64,000 nt of DNA from Cardiocondyla obscurior. Its lineage: Eukaryota > Arthropoda > Insecta > Hymenoptera > Formicidae. Position 1 is the first letter of the stretch; the number at the start of each line of letters is the position of its first letter. The stretch spans positions 2,770,377 to 2,834,376 of the forward strand of contig NC_091883.1 in NCBI RefSeq assembly GCF_019399895.1, written 5' to 3'. Made by a program: the position numbers and the translations under genes. The notes under the pieces are model-generated. The model saw only the letters and a list, made by a program, of their open reading frames with translations. It was not told the DNA's origin and searched no databases. Below are positions 37,301 through 49,994 of the stretch, piece after piece.

Positions 37301-40300
37301 TTTTTTTAATTTACAAATTCGTATCTCATTATAAAGTGTCGTAATTTATTTTGTAACAGTTAAATAATGAAGTTAAAGATTACGTTATCGAACTGGCGTG
37401 AGCTGAGGTAAACAAATTATATTTTTTTTTATGTTTAATTAGCTTTTGTTTAATGCAGGTTTACGACAATGTGGTTGGCTGTTTCAGACAACGCTTAAAA
37501 TTATTTTTTAATTTTTTTTTTTTAATTAACATTTGTGTAGCCAATTTTAATGAATAATTAATAGCACTCGTGTGATTTAAAAGATATACCTTGACCCTTC
37601 AATACTGTTATTCACAGGTAAGTCAAATTATGTGTTAACGTGCTGGGGACGTCTCGAGATTTTAAAGAAATTAGAACGAGATCACAAATTAATTATTACC
37701 AACAATTAAAAAAATATGTAGGTAATCAAAAATAATTAATATTAAAATATTATCGAGACTCAACTGTACGCTGACGCATTATCTAATTTTCGAAGAGGTT
37801 CTCAAGACATTTTTCAGTCTCGTGACTCGTCAGAGATTCATCCACGAATCAAGCTATTAGTCACGCAAATGATCAGCATAAAAATCATCCGAAATCTTGT
37901 TTATGTTACTTTATATATGTTTGATATGTGTCCGTTTAGCTATTATTAATCTAGAAGTCGCTTTGTATTAGCATGCATTTCGATAGCATGTTGTTCTCGC
38001 ATGTGTTCGCCACCCTTTTCTTTAACTTCTCATAGCTTTTTTTTTTTTTTATATTTTAAAAGAATCTGTGCTCGTGCTTACTGGCTTTCAAATCGGCAAT
38101 TATAATATTGATTGCAACAAATTCATATATTTCCATAAAAAAAAAAAAAGAGAGACCAAGTTTTTTGCTTCTAAAATCAGAAATATTCAATCCTCTGGCA
38201 CGAAAATGACTGCAAGAGTTAAGTTCTTTTATTTAGATCTCTTATTAACAGAACTGTATTCAATAAGCAACTTTCGTTGCGCTCACTGGTTGAATACTTC
38301 TGATATTGGTACGTTATATGTCTGGTATGATAATGTGGACAATACGTTACCGAGGTCGAAATTAGCTTGTCTGTCGGTGCTTCCTACGTGCGAATAATAA
38401 CCGAGTGTATCTTGCCGAAAGTATCGTCGAGTGGCGATGACGCAACCTGGGCTACCTGGAAAATGGCCTTGACGATAGCACTGCCGATTTGCGCGATCTG
38501 CGTGGTCGCAATGGCAATCTATCACGTGCACATGACCAAAAAGAGGCCGGCCAGGCACTTCCCGGACGACTCGCTGGAGGCTCCGGACCGGCCGATTCTG
38601 GGCGGTGTTACTATCAGGGACATGTTGGAGATGACTACAAGTGGCAGTGGCTCAGGTAGCTAAAATAAAATTATTAAATTAATGTTGCGACACAAATTCG
38701 AGACAAAGTAATGAAAGCAAGCACCGCTTTAAAGAAATCTTATCGAAACAATTTGTACGTAAATAATTTTAATAATTAATGCTTCGTTTAATATTAAATT
38801 AAAAAGGAAAAAAAAGAGAAAAAAAATTGATACCGTAGATGTGCTGCTCGCTAATGTTTTCTTAGAAAATTATGTACGTTTATGGATGCGTTAATTTATT
38901 CGTTATACACAAGTATGACGGATGAGTCATTTTCAATCATACTGAAATTTGCGTTCTCCAATGCCCATCCTCTCTCAAGTAGGCCTGCCGCTTCTGGTAC
39001 AGCGGAGTATAGCGCGCCAGATTCAGCTGGTGGAGACCATCGGCAAGGGCCGCTTCGGCGAGGTCTGGCGCGGTCGTTGGCGCGGCGAGAACGTCGCCGT
39101 GAAGATCTTCAGCTCGCGAGAGGAGAGATCCTGGTTCCGGGAGGCCGAAATCTATCAGACGGTGATGCTGAGGCACGACAATATCTTAGGTTTTATCGCT
39201 GCCGACAACAAAGGTGTGCATTACACTGTTTAATAATTAGTTTCTATTTAAATATTATATGTTGGAACGACGAGAATAGTATAAAAAATTTTTAATAATG
39301 AATTAAAGGAACTAGCTTGTTAAATAAATTAAAAGAAAAAAAGATTACATTGGAGAGATATTTGACTGAAAACATTTTGCTTCTAAAGATATTTCCAGCG
39401 CAGATAATCTCACGTTAAATATTGAAGTACTCCCCTTCATCGATTTCCCCAATTATATCTTGGACGTTGTGTGCTTTATTTTCGTCGGAGAGTCTACCGC
39501 GAACGGTGCATGTTTCCTGAATAAATTGCGAGTTAATGGAATTGACGGTTTATCTGGGGCTTCCTTTCAGATAACGGCACGTGGACGCAGCTGTGGCTGA
39601 TAACGGATTATCACGAGAAGGGCTCGCTTTTCGATTACCTCAACAGATCAACCGTCGACACGAACGGTATGATAAGGATGGCCTTGTCGATCGCCACTGG
39701 CTTGGCGCATCTTCACATGGAGATAGTCGGCACGCAAGGCAAGCCGGCCATCGCTCATCGGGACCTGAAGTCAAAAAATATCCTTGTGAAGACTAATGGT
39801 ACCTGCGCCATAGGCGACCTCGGACTGGCCGCCAGGCACGACGTAATCACGGATACCGTCGACATCCAGCTCAACAACAGAGTCGGCACAAAGAGATACA
39901 TGGCGCCTGAGGTAATAACGTTACCACGCGATGGAGATTTCTTTGGGTCTAAATATAAACCGCAGAAATACATTTATACTTCTTATTTTCTGGAAAAAAA
40001 AAAAGAAAAGATCCAACGTTAAAATAGTATACGTAAGTTTTTCTAGGTGGTGAGATGAAAAGATTGAAATAACAATTTTTACAAAATTATGCGGAAAGAT
40101 AATAATTGTTAAACGAAAAGATTGAAGTACTTTACGAGTAAATCACAATGTACTCCCCGGTGGGGAAAATAGCTCTTCGGCAAACCGTACAAACGTTTTC
40201 CGCTTTCAGGTTCTTGAAGAGACGATAAACATGAATCACTTCGACTCGTTCAAGAGGGCCGACGTGTACGCACTCGGCCTGATCCTCTGGGAGATCGCAA

Positions 40301-40657
40301 GACGTTGCAATGTCGGCGGGATTCATGACGAATATCAACTGCCCTTTTACGACTTGGTGCCTTCCGATCCGACTATCGAGGAAATGCGGAAAGTCGTGTG
40401 CACTGATCGACAGCGGCCGTCAATACCAAACCGATGGCAGTCGATTGAGGTGAGTGAAGCAGCAAGTAGTCGAAATCTGTAAAGACATTATGTTAAAATT
40501 GAGAATTAATTGACAAGTTATTACTCCCATTTAGGCTTTACAAGTAATGTCGAAAGTAATGAAGGAATGTTGGTATCACAATGCCGCCGCTAGGCTAACC
40601 GCACTCAGGATCAAGAAATCGCTCGCTAATTACGGCGCTATAGACGACCTGAAGTAG
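22247..40657 (+). CDS. babo: Baboon: activin/TGF-beta type I receptor Ser/Thr kinase with three alternative ectodomain exons
   Basis: Constitutive exons are 22247-22337, 26074-26185, 38422-38655, 38983-39213, 39571-39911, 40210-40449 and 40535-40657; one of 28912-29069, 30836-30993 or 34302-34510 is inserted after the second. This gives 509, 509 or 526 residues. Numbers below are for the shorter forms. Residues 1-30 form the signal peptide, 31-120 a cysteine-rich three-finger domain, 135-154 the membrane span, about 194-200 the GS box TTSGSGSG followed by LPLLVQRSIARQI, then the kinase with GKGRFGEVW, Lys239 in VAVKIF, HRDLKSKN, DLGLAARHD and APEV. The L45 loop ADNKDNGTWTQLW is the ALK4/5/7 type, which selects Smad2/3 rather than Smad1/5. 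Drosophila Babo likewise has three ectodomain isoforms. The gene is convergent with Egfr. Confidence 0.96.
22338..26073 (+). other. babo: babo intron 1 (3.7 kb)
   Basis: Mixed composition, with a CpG-rich pyrimidine patch at about 23190-23560 and AT-rich remainder. No exon or RNA gene is supported. It ends at a T-tract acceptor, tttcag. Confidence 0.75.
26074..26185 (+). CDS. babo: babo exon 2: first half of the ligand-binding three-finger domain
   Basis: Starts GLKCYCDIC and contains TCETDGYCF, the conserved start of type I receptor ectodomains (Cys-X-Cys, then Thr-X-Gly-X-Cys-Phe-like). Phase is 1 in and 2 out at donor CGGAG|gtaaga. Confidence 0.93.
27113..27167. repeat. Polypyrimidine/polypurine inverted repeat (hairpin and G-quadruplex potential)
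   Basis: A C/T-only run is followed immediately by a G/A-only run, with CCCGGGG at the centre. The G-rich arm has three long G runs in succession, so a hairpin or quadruplex is possible on either strand. Confidence 0.8.
28510..28580 (-). mobile_element. tRNA-derived SINE-like fragment
   Basis: On the minus strand GACCGACGTGATCTAAA resembles the A-box region of Leu/Ser-type tRNAs, and AGTTCGAGTCC lies about 25-30 nt downstream and matches the B box with one mismatch. The acceptor stem is not complementary and the anticodon loop is not normal, so this is a SINE head or tRNA pseudogene, not a functional tRNA. Confidence 0.45.
28638..28694. repeat. (TTTAA)n/(TTGAA)n pentanucleotide repeat
   Basis: Tandem pentamers changing from TTTAA to TTGAA and back within a babo intron. 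Confidence 0.85.
28912..29069 (+). CDS. babo: babo alternative ectodomain exon A
   Basis: 158 nt, phase 2 in and 1 out. It begins (AG|G) TGC and encodes about 52 residues containing RFCNSKP, then the box CCDKELCN (CCX4CN), the hallmark at the end of TGF-beta receptor ectodomains. It has an NSS glycosylation sequon. Splice sites are gttgtgaaag|G, with almost no pyrimidine tract, and TTCAG|gtattc. Confidence 0.9.
29070..30835 (+). other. babo: babo intron between alternative exons A and B
   Basis: Includes a CpG-rich block at about 29400-30110 and a T17 run at about 30119-30137. Long frames in the CpG-rich block have no domain or splice support. Confidence 0.7.
30836..30993 (+). CDS. babo: babo alternative ectodomain exon B
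   Basis: 158 nt, with the same phases and length as exon A. It encodes RCVLKHLPPSQPEPRIFC, then the box CCNKEDFCN (CCX5CN) and NRDLKP. It has an NTT sequon. The acceptor is ggcttgaag|G, again weak in pyrimidines, and the donor is GAAG|gtacag. Confidence 0.92.
30994..34301 (+). other. babo: babo intron between alternative exons B and C
   Basis: AT-rich, with several poly-T runs (near 33121, 33245, 33645). No exon, tRNA or repeat family is recognised. Confidence 0.7.
34302..34510 (+). CDS. babo: babo alternative ectodomain exon C (with extra juxtamembrane linker)
   Basis: 209 nt, same phases. It encodes RCYNKMNFFPDTEYSVWC, the box CCDHSDYCN (CCX5CN), NRDLRP, then a Ser/Arg-rich extension (ESRSRSYSRFANHLGG) that adds 17 residues before the membrane exon. 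It has an NST sequon. The acceptor tattttcccag is much stronger than those of A and B. Confidence 0.92.
34511..38421 (+). other. babo: babo intron before the transmembrane exon (3.9 kb)
   Basis: AT-rich. A candidate cryptic cysteine-containing exon lies at 35995-36061. No other feature is supported. Confidence 0.7.
38422..38655 (+). CDS. babo: babo transmembrane exon
   Basis: Encodes VSSSGDDATWATWK, the span MALTIALPICAICVVAMAIY, the juxtamembrane segment and the start of the GS box. I chose the acceptor cttgccgaaag because it is the only nearby AG giving the required phase; the tract before it is modest, so the 5' end is the least certain border of this gene. Confidence 0.8.
38656..38982 (+). 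other. babo: babo intron between TM and GS/kinase exons
   Basis: AT-rich 327-nt intron with a purine tract near 38804-38830. Nothing else is seen. Confidence 0.8.
38983..40657 (+). CDS. babo: babo GS-box/kinase exons (four)
   Basis: Exons 38983-39213, 39571-39911, 40210-40449 and 40535-40657. The first completes the GS box and carries the glycine loop and catalytic Lys. The second carries the L45 loop, HRDLKSKN and DLG. The third carries the DVYALGLILWE helix and the LPFYDLVPSDPT segment. The last ends IDDLK-stop. The kinase appears complete and active by motif. The introns of 357 and 298 nt between the first three exons hold nothing recognisable. Confidence 0.96.
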
Positions 40658-43600
40658 ATTAAGCTTCGATGTTCTTCGATAGAAAAAGCTACGAAAACCA
40701 GCGGAATCGAGAATAATCGGAAATAATCTGGCTGGAATGCGAGATTCTTTCTTACGCGAGATTAGCCTCGATCGTCGAATGAGAAGTGACGTACGAACAG
40801 AATTGGCATTACTTTAGAGAATCGCGAGACAAGAAATAGATTGAGTTTCTTTTTTTTTTTTGCCTGCTGATTGTTTCGAACGATCGGCAACTGTTGATGC
40901 TATAAGAAGAAACATCAGTTCCGATATATCGCGATCTGATCGGTCACTCTGTTGAATGAATCAACAGGCAATACGCGTTCGGTTAATCGAACGATCGCTC
41001 AATTATGCGCCACACATTAACACACGCAGACACGCATAAAGAAAACACTGCTGTACATTTATTATGATATTAAGATAACAAAATATACAAATTTATTATA
41101 TAGCAACATTTATTAATACTAATGAGTAACAGTACTCGCATATACAAGTATATAATTATATATAACATATATATACATACATATATATATTCCCGTTATC
41201 ATGGAATGATCGGGTCGATTAACCGAACTATTTTAGAGTGATCTTATAAACAAGTTACCTCAAATGAAATGATCGTCGTGATCGCGTGAGTATGCCAATT
41301 CGCCGGTAATAATCGGGATGTTGCGTAAAATTTAAATGTACCAATTCAGCTTCAACTGGACGTGTCGGTAGATCAGACACGATAAGAGCCATATTTCTCT
41401 CATTTTCGAGGATTTCCTGTAAAGATTTGCTGGTTAATTGGTGCGTTTAAAAATTAAAATCACATTGGGAGTCTATACCATACATATATTACGTAAAAGA
41501 GATGCACGTCTTTAAGTTTTTTTCTTTTTTTCTGAGAAAAAAAAAGTACGGATTAAAATTATTATAATTTCGTCGATAAAAATTATTATACAGGGTACTT
41601 TGGCACATCGTCCGGTTTTATTTGTCGACCCTACACGTATACTCTTAGTATAGTAGATACATATGAATGTTTTGCTCAAGATGAATATTTTTGCGTAAAC
41701 GTACGAAAAGGAAAAAGAGCGCGATACACAATTTTCTCTATAATGCAAGAAGGTTAAAATCGAAAGACTTTAAGCTCAAAAGCGCGCGTGTATCGTGGCA
41801 TGAAAGAAACGTGAGAGTATGAAAAAAAAAAAAGTGTGAGAATGCATTCGGGGAGTTGATCTAAAACGAGAACGAAAGGAAAAATAAATGTCATAGAGAA
41901 AAAGAGAATTATCGGAGGATCCATATTTTCGTGTATTTTTATGTGGAATAAGGAAACGAAAAAAAAAGCGAAATGCAGCGAGTCTTTTTCAATTTGAAAT
42001 TTTGAACGTAGAGTCTTGAAATGAATTAATATCTATACGCTGTATTTCGAAGGGTTGAAAAGCAATGGTAGTGCTTGAGATAAATATGCAACTTCGATAT
42101 TGAAGCTAAGAATGCGAAACGAGTATGCGTATGAGATATCCCTCTGTGAAACATAATTATAAACTTCGGCGAAGAACAGGAGAAGCTGCTTCTCTACCTG
42201 CGAATGGTTTCTACTCTTCTTCAACGGATAATGAATTGTATCGATAATAGTGTATAGTGTATACTTTTTTGACAAAATGGGAGAGGAATATGAAAAATGA
42301 ATTGCGTGGTGTGAAAGATAACAGACAAGTGAAGCGTGTGATAGAACGCAGGAGAACGGGAAAATAAGAATCTTCGTCATCCATAGTCAACGTAAAAGTC
42401 TGCGAAGTTACAATTATCATTATTATATTGTAGGGGAAGGAGTGGAGGGTCTTTTCAATACATAATCGTATTTTTGTATTGTTTTTTACCGGTGATGTCG
42501 ATTGAGCTATTGTACTAATTTTTTTCTTCCGTTTTTATACGCTCGCAACGTTCTGACCTGGTTGCATATCTCGTAATGAGAGTACATACACTACTTTATA
42601 TTTTTTAATATGAATTTTATACAACTCAGTGATAGATTTTAATTTATGTGATTAATTACGGTTCGATTTAAATAGAGTGTTTAATAGCATATCTATTAAT
42701 ATCAAAATTATAAATGTATTTATGTAACAGCAGATCTTTAAAAAATATCTGTTCTGGAGTAACGTTATATGCTCGTCGCGGATTGCAATTTGCCGAAAGA
42801 CTGAAAACCTAACGATTGATTAGTAAATAATGAATAATTAAGATTGAAGACATTTACTATTATCTTATAAAATTCACTGGGGCTCTAATATTAATTCAGA
42901 ATAATTTTCTTTTACATGTACAAATAATTGTACAATATTTTTTATACCTTTAGTTACATAGACTTAATTTATTTTTTGTAAAAGAAGATGACCAATAACT
43001 CTTTCTTTCTATTTTTAATTGATTTTGTAGTATTTTACTTTTTTTCTGGAAACGTAATTAATATTTTTTAAATCTATTACTGTCAAAATTAATTTCTTAT
43101 TAATCTTATATCACTACAACATATAAGAAAGACTGAGCTGTCTTAAAGCGATTTAGATATCTCTACACTTACTAAACTTTTTCCTTAGGATAAATATAAA
43201 ATTTCAGATAAAGATTTCTACTTCTGAGAAATTTTTTTATTCTCAACTGTAAGCTTGAATCTTTATTATAAGCTTCATCTTAGATTTAATGATTAAAGAT
43301 TTGGGGATGTTTCTACTACATGACTAGGGAGAAGCAATAGCTGTCGGCATCTACGAGTTTTACATTTTGTTTCTTTACTCTCTTTTATACATTCCTGTTA
43401 CAATAGTAGATTACTTTATCATATTAATTCCACACTGCTAGTACAACTCTCTGTGCCAATACTTGACCGAGTACTAATTAAAACGAGAGAAACAGAATAA
43501 TAATGTACAGTATATTTCCACGAGTTATACTCGCTCCCGACTGAAGAAAAATATCTTTGATGTCTAGCGCACCGCTGCATTAATTTTCAAAGCAAACGAA

Positions 43601-44924
43601 GTAAATATGCAATGAACGTTAATACATTTAAACGTTTCAAGAGCTGGATGTCTAAAAAAATATATATATATATATATCTGCTAAATAAATTTCTTTATAT
43701 TTGCATGCATTTGGTAGAAGATACTCTGCTAAAATGCATACTTGATAGAGAAAGATATTTTTCTTCTTTGTATATGTAGCCACTGTTAGCTATAATTCCC
43801 GACGATGCTACCGACGTTACTCCAGAATTCATTTTAATGAGGATTGAATTATTGAGAATGCAACTGAGTCACTGAACTGTTGAACAGTCTGACTTTACAT
43901 CTTATGAATACCGAACTGCCAAATGATATTTCATCTTTCGCACCCCCTTTCCGCTCTGTACCATTTAAGCCTCACCCACACACTTGTACAAACAAAAAAA
44001 GAAAAAAAAAAAGAAAAAAAAACAAATTAGAGAAGAACGTTGCACAGACGGCTATCATGCCGGGCATCGATTCTGCTAGAAAGGAGAAACTTGTACCTTT
44101 AAGGCGATTTACCGTCTACTTTGTTTTACGTTTTAGATACCAGTGTTTAGAACGATTACCGGTATATATTATAAAAATTAATTAGATAGCGATTGCTGAA
44201 GTTTTAAAACCTAAAACATTATTTTATATTTGTTTGGATGGTTTGGACGAATATTAAAAGTTTAGAATAATCATGTACAACTTCCGAACGAAGAGCTTTT
44301 AGTTCTATTTATTTTACTTTGTATAATTAAAACGAGTCTTTAATTAATAATTTGCGATAATTTGTTTGTAATTAATTATTGTTCTGTCACTTATTTGTGT
44401 TGTTTGTTCTTTTGTAATGTTACTTACAATTTAAAAGCGATCGGCTCTTGTAATTTTATTGAATGCATCGTGCAGAATGTCGAACATTTTGTTTAACCGC
44501 AAGACAAGTATGCTTGAACGTAATTAATTATTTAAAGTTATTGGATATTTAATTAAGCGTATCAGATAAATTCGCTACGATTCTGGTAATTTATTGTCTG
44601 TCACTCTTCCGTTGTTTCTTTCATTGTTGTCTAAATTATAATTTATTATTTCTTGTTTATTCTGGTGCAAATAAAATTTATGTTAATTAAGATTACGAAA
44701 CAAGCTTTCCATTAAACTGCTTGTAGACATAATTTTTCGTTTCTCGTTATTTTTTTTTCTTTTTTTTTAAAGTATGTTGCGTAGACGAAATATCTATTAG
44801 CTGTACTAGTAGCGAGGATAGGTTTATTGTTTTATCATGACTATATTACAGTCTATATGCCCTGCGTTTCCCAGTTTATTGTATAATACTCTGTATATAA
44901 TGATGTAAATGTTCGTCGACAACT

Positions 44925-44987
44925 TATATATAGTATGTATATATATATATTTATATATATACATATATATAAAAATATATATATATA
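44925..44987. repeat. (AT)n microsatellite
   Basis: Interrupted AT/TA dinucleotide repeats in the babo-Egfr interval. Confidence 0.85.
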
Positions 44988-46525
44988 GAATGCGCACTTG
45001 TAATTTTCGTAACAGCGGATGGGTGATTTGGTGAATGATGTTGTTTCCCCCTTTGATTACTCGTAACGTTTGTAACGGGCATGTCGCGACTCCTCTATTT
45101 TTCCATCTGCTCTGAAATATATCGCGACAAATATAATATCACAGAAGATTGTTGCTGTTAAAGGTTTTATCTCGACGCGAAGGAAATTTGCGAAGTGTTG
45201 GCGGCTCGTAATATAATAGGAAATAAAGAAATAGATTTGAGAGCTACGACTCTCCGAGAATTTCAATGCGAGATATATCGTAGAGTAAAAGTCTATATCG
45301 TGCGGGAGTTGTTTTGTGAAAATATCCGGAAAACGCTGCGACGTAATGCGCTATAAATGTATTAAAAGATTAAGGGTACGCGTAAATTGCAGATTTATAA
45401 TTACGTGACAAATGTAAAGGGCGGAGAGCAACAACACTTTCTACGGGCATATTTTTGCTGGGAAGCTGCTTCATTTTGGTAATACACGTTTGAAAGACTG
45501 AAACGCTTACTTTTCTCGAAGCGAAACGACCTACAAAGGAAGCCACGAGCGCGCGAGAACACCGACGAATTAATGAGTTACCGTTTCCTTTTTTATTTCT
45601 TCTTTTTTTAATATCGCAATATTGTAACTCGTGCGTCTCGTGATTTACATATACAGCAATTGACTTTATCGAGACCGATAAGGCATTTGTAATTTTTTTT
45701 TCCGTTGAAAGAATAATTAATCGCGTTCCGCGGCTTTTTACAATGCGCTCATTTGTTGCTGGAGTCGAGTTTTTCTACGATTTATATTTAAAAAAAAAAG
45801 AAAAAAACAAAAAAAAACAAACAAACACTGGTGACTTGTGTGTGTTAAATCAACCATTAATTACTGCCGCTGTATAAAGCGTGCCTGGCGGTGTGGATGG
45901 ATCTTAATATTGTTAATAGATATACGTACCTAATGTTATTAATTATTAACTTCTGATTTATAATTGGACATGCGAGATTATTGAAGCCTAACGTAGAGAG
46001 ATTGCGATTTTGACAGGAAATTGGTAAGATAAATTTAAGGCACTCGTAAGGTACATGGATTAGAAGTGGAACGTTCATACATTTTAGGCTTCACAAATCT
46101 GGCTTCTAAACGGATCCTACTAATAAACGCCATAGTGGTCCGAGAAGAATAATTAGCTCGAATAAATTAAATTTACTTTAATGTACTTTATTGTGTGCTT
46201 TCTTTCTTGACTGACCTTTTATCGTGTCTTAAAAATCCATGTTAGATTAATTTGAAATCATTATCTCTTTTCCGTAGTGCAATTTAGTTCTCGAGTTTGT
46301 AATCTATTACTAAAAAAATTAATTAAGCATCTGATTTGCCTAATATTACATTATTTTAATAAGTGCGTTAATCGAACAAACGATCTGACCATTTTCGATG
46401 ACGCGATCTACTGTCCGTCGGTGGCGGTTTGTAGCGGATCTTCTCGAAACTATATAAAATTTTCTATTTTTTTATTGGCTCATATGGGCCAATGACTAGC
46501 GATCGTCGTTCCCGCTGATTTCGCA

Positions 46526-46613
46526 GCAACCATTATGAAAAGGGCGTAGTCACTAAGCTGGCGGGAACGGCAACCATTATGAAAGAGGCGTGACCATGAT
46601 GGGTGGGAACGAC
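46526..46613. repeat. Two tandem 44-bp units within a 109-bp segment with 9-bp inverted ends
   Basis: GCAACCATTATGAAA occurs at 46526 and 46570, and each copy is followed by a G/A-rich, GGCGT-containing stretch and a GGGAACG element. GTCGTTCCC at 46505-46513 and GGGAACGAC at 46605-46613 are exact inverted copies bounding the segment. No protein or RNA family is recognised. Confidence 0.7.
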
Positions 46614-49600
46614 TTCTTCAAGAGCTCGTGCCACCAACTTAGTTCTTCTACATTCCTAATCCCCGCCGAGCGTTTTCGGGTACTCGGAGCAGCGAAATAC
46701 CGAGCTTCGACGACTTTGTCAACTCGTTTGGTCTTAATTTCTCGATCATTAAAATTGATACACGATTAAATTCCCGTTTTTATTTTACTGTAATTGAAGA
46801 TCGGAGACACTTTTATTTTACTTTAATTGAAGATTTATTTTATTGTTAATATATTTTTTAATAACAATTACGTGTTAACCATGGTGCTTCGTGTTTGTCA
46901 CGTATTCTTAACTCCTTCAGGTTGAAAAAAAAGACTACTTTCTACTTAATTATCTTCACGGATGGATTACGGACGTGCGTATGTATTTTAAATGATATAA
47001 TAAAACGCGAAAACTAACCTGCAACGCAAGAAAGTGACAACAATTATTTCCATTTAATCTAACATGGCTTTTTTAAGATTAAAACAAAAGGGATTTAAAC
47101 AAACTATGTATGCACACGTTAAACAAAAACAAAGGAGAGGATGAGAGTCATTGTTCTTTATTACAATAAATTTTTATGATATATATAATGATATAATAAA
47201 GATCTATAAATTCTATTTCCACAACCGAATGGCAAATGCAACTCCTCGTAAATTACATAACGTTCGATTACACTGTACAATTTCTAATCGATATGTCGAG
47301 TCGTAGTCCAATTTACATATGTATATAAGTCCAAACATGCGACCATGGGGTAAATGGAAAGACGTTCTCTTGGTCGGCTCAAGAAATATCGCTTGTCCTT
47401 CCGCGTGCAGCAAATAGTGTGTCGCGGTGAATAATATATTACAAAGAGAATCTATTACAATAATAATAATTAGTAACATTTAACACAATGTACACGACAT
47501 GTATCGGCTACATAATTACGTGTAAATTTTTGCACGACATGCAGCGAGATTTAAAATCTGTACGAATTATATTTGCTTATCACATTTATAAATGACAATC
47601 GATGCCATTTTGATTGTCATGGAATACATCGCGATAAGGAATCTCTGTAAATGTATTGGATTTTATTTTATAACTATACGATTTCACAATTTTTATTTAA
47701 ATATATTCTTTGCCTTTAAATTAATTTCTTCTTTTTTTTTTTTTAAAGAAAATATTTGACACCGTAAACAATATCAATGCCATTACATGATTTTAACGTA
47801 GAAACGTAGATAATTTTAGTCCAAAAATATTATATTATTTTCCATTTATCTTTGCAAGGACTTAACTTGATTATTTTATAATACTTTTATTAGTCTTTCT
47901 CATTATGTTTAATAGTTATCAAGATGTCATCATGTGGCCAAGTAAAAAAAAAATGTACGTAATTCGCTGCTCATTTGTAGCAAATGCAGTGCTCGCAGAA
48001 CATAGCCTGCGTGAATTTATTACATATTATAAGAATTCTTCTTTTCTTTTAATTAATATAAATTTTGATCTCTTGTGTAATTTGTTCCTTTTCTTTTTTT
48101 TGTACATGGCACGTTCTATTATATTGTTATTTAGTGCGATTACATAAGAGTCGCTACATTTTCGTGACATACGATCATTGCTCACGTTCGACTATATTCC
48201 GCTTTCTACTCGTAGACTCCTCCACTTACTATCCTACTTGCTAAACTATGTACAAATCGCGTGTTTCGTATATAAAAATAACTGATAATTCCCATCCCAG
48301 GGGTCAATTTTACTGATTCCGTTACGATGATGGCGCACGAGGAAAAGAAAAAAACGTCTTTACTTCGTTCCTCCATTCTTAAGTAGAGTTGTGTTCGTCC
48401 GTGTTGCGATTGAGTCGAATCTCAACGCGGGACGAATACACCTTCGGCAGTAAAATAGGACGATACAGCTTTCGCGTCATCAACTTAATTACAGGGAAAG
48501 GAAAAGTGCTAATTATTGCGGTATTTGAGTGTGTTCTCAAAAAAAATTCATATCACAGTTAGCGGTGTACCGCACAGATATTTTGACCCGGTTGCTTTAA
48601 CGTCTTAGCAATTTGAGCGATGTACAACTGATTTTTCTTCTTCTAAATTTCCAGAAGAAATAAGATTCTATAAATTATAGATTGGTTTCTTTTTTTTTCC
48701 ATAAGAGAGACTATCATTAACTAGATTTATGAGGACGTTGTTGCAAGCTGGCCTTTGCAGCGGGACCGCTTAACTTTTGTTGTTATAAGCGGAACACTTT
48801 AACATCAACTTCGAATCCAAGTTCGTATTTTAAACACTAATAAAATAAAAAATGATATTCATTTACATAAATTACCGAATATACATAATATATTAAATTC
48901 TAAATTTGAAATTAAATTTTTTTGTGAATATAAGAATGAGTTTAGATAACAATATGTTTATATTTAGCACAAATGATCAAAAAGGTTCATTATTTAATAA
49001 TGATCTCTTAATATATTACAAGTATTCCGCTTAAAAAATGCTCTAAATTACGTACTTCATTAAAATGTCAATAATAATCATAAATTTCTTCTTTAAAATC
49101 GACGAACAATTGTTGCAAATAACTTTAAATATTTTACAATTTTTTTTTTTTTAATATTTAACAAGATCGTTAAATTTTTCATTAGATTTAATTGCGTTTA
49201 AATATATTGATCCACGTTTTTAATTTAATTGATAACGTTATTGTAAATATTAGGTACATATTTAGATATCTTTGCAAAAATAGATGGAATAAAGCAAAAT
49301 CGATATCAATCTATAAAGATCACATGATTAAAAAAAATTTCATCATAATCATAAAACTCATTATTGCAAAGACATATGTGTAAAATAGATTTAGTAAAAA
49401 AAATTAATATAAACCACTTACACGTGTCACTTTTAACATTTCCAATCATTTATACGTATATAAAATTATGAATTTTAATGGCAAGGTCAAAAATGCAAAT
49501 GTGAAGAAAAAAAACTATTAATCAAAGACGATATCGACGCTATCGTTGCAATTTAAGTCCTATAAAATATTTCTTATACTCTCGAGAAACTAATACGGAA

Positions 49601-49880
49601 AGTAATTATTTACAAGCCACGACAAATGGCACATTAAGAATATCTTTGCACTACTTGTTCACGAACATCACTGTCACGCGATGTCCATTTCCGATATGTC
49701 GTTATAGTCTTTTTTTTTATTTAAACCCCGTAACATGCACGAGTCTCTAATTTACGTCTGATCACAATCAAACACGGCACTTGAACAAAGTGTCCTTTAT
49801 AAGTACAATAGGTCCTGTACTCAAAAATTGAGTAACTGCGATGTTCTGATGCAGAAAATAGAGAAACATTTCAGTGCTTC

Positions 49881-49886
49881 TTTATT
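49881..49886 (-). terminator. Egfr: Candidate poly(A) signal for Egfr
   Basis: TTTATT on + (AATAAA on -), about 110 nt beyond the Egfr stop. More distal sites exist, so a longer 3' UTR is equally possible. Confidence 0.35.
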
Positions 49887-49994
49887 TCCTTCCAAGATTC
49901 TTCTTCTATTTTAATAAAAGTCATCGATATGATCATTCTTGGTCCCATAGAATCTTGATATCTTTTTACATCCTTAATAACATCACACTAGAAA

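Larger units (their letters stand above)
40658..49994. other. Long non-coding interval between convergent babo and Egfr
   Basis: 9.3 kb, mostly AT-rich, with no frame that looks coding. It should include the 3' UTRs of babo (possible AATAAA at 41884) and Egfr (TTTATT at 49881). It contains AT microsatellites at 41141-41190, 43660-43678 and 44925-44987, and a small GC-rich island with repeats and promoter-like motifs at 46430-46720. Confidence 0.6.

Noticed and set aside
41593..41640. TACAGGGTACTTTGGCAC, resembling ends of some insect DNA transposons
   Set aside because: No opposite inverted terminus or transposase remnant could be found, so similarity is too weak.
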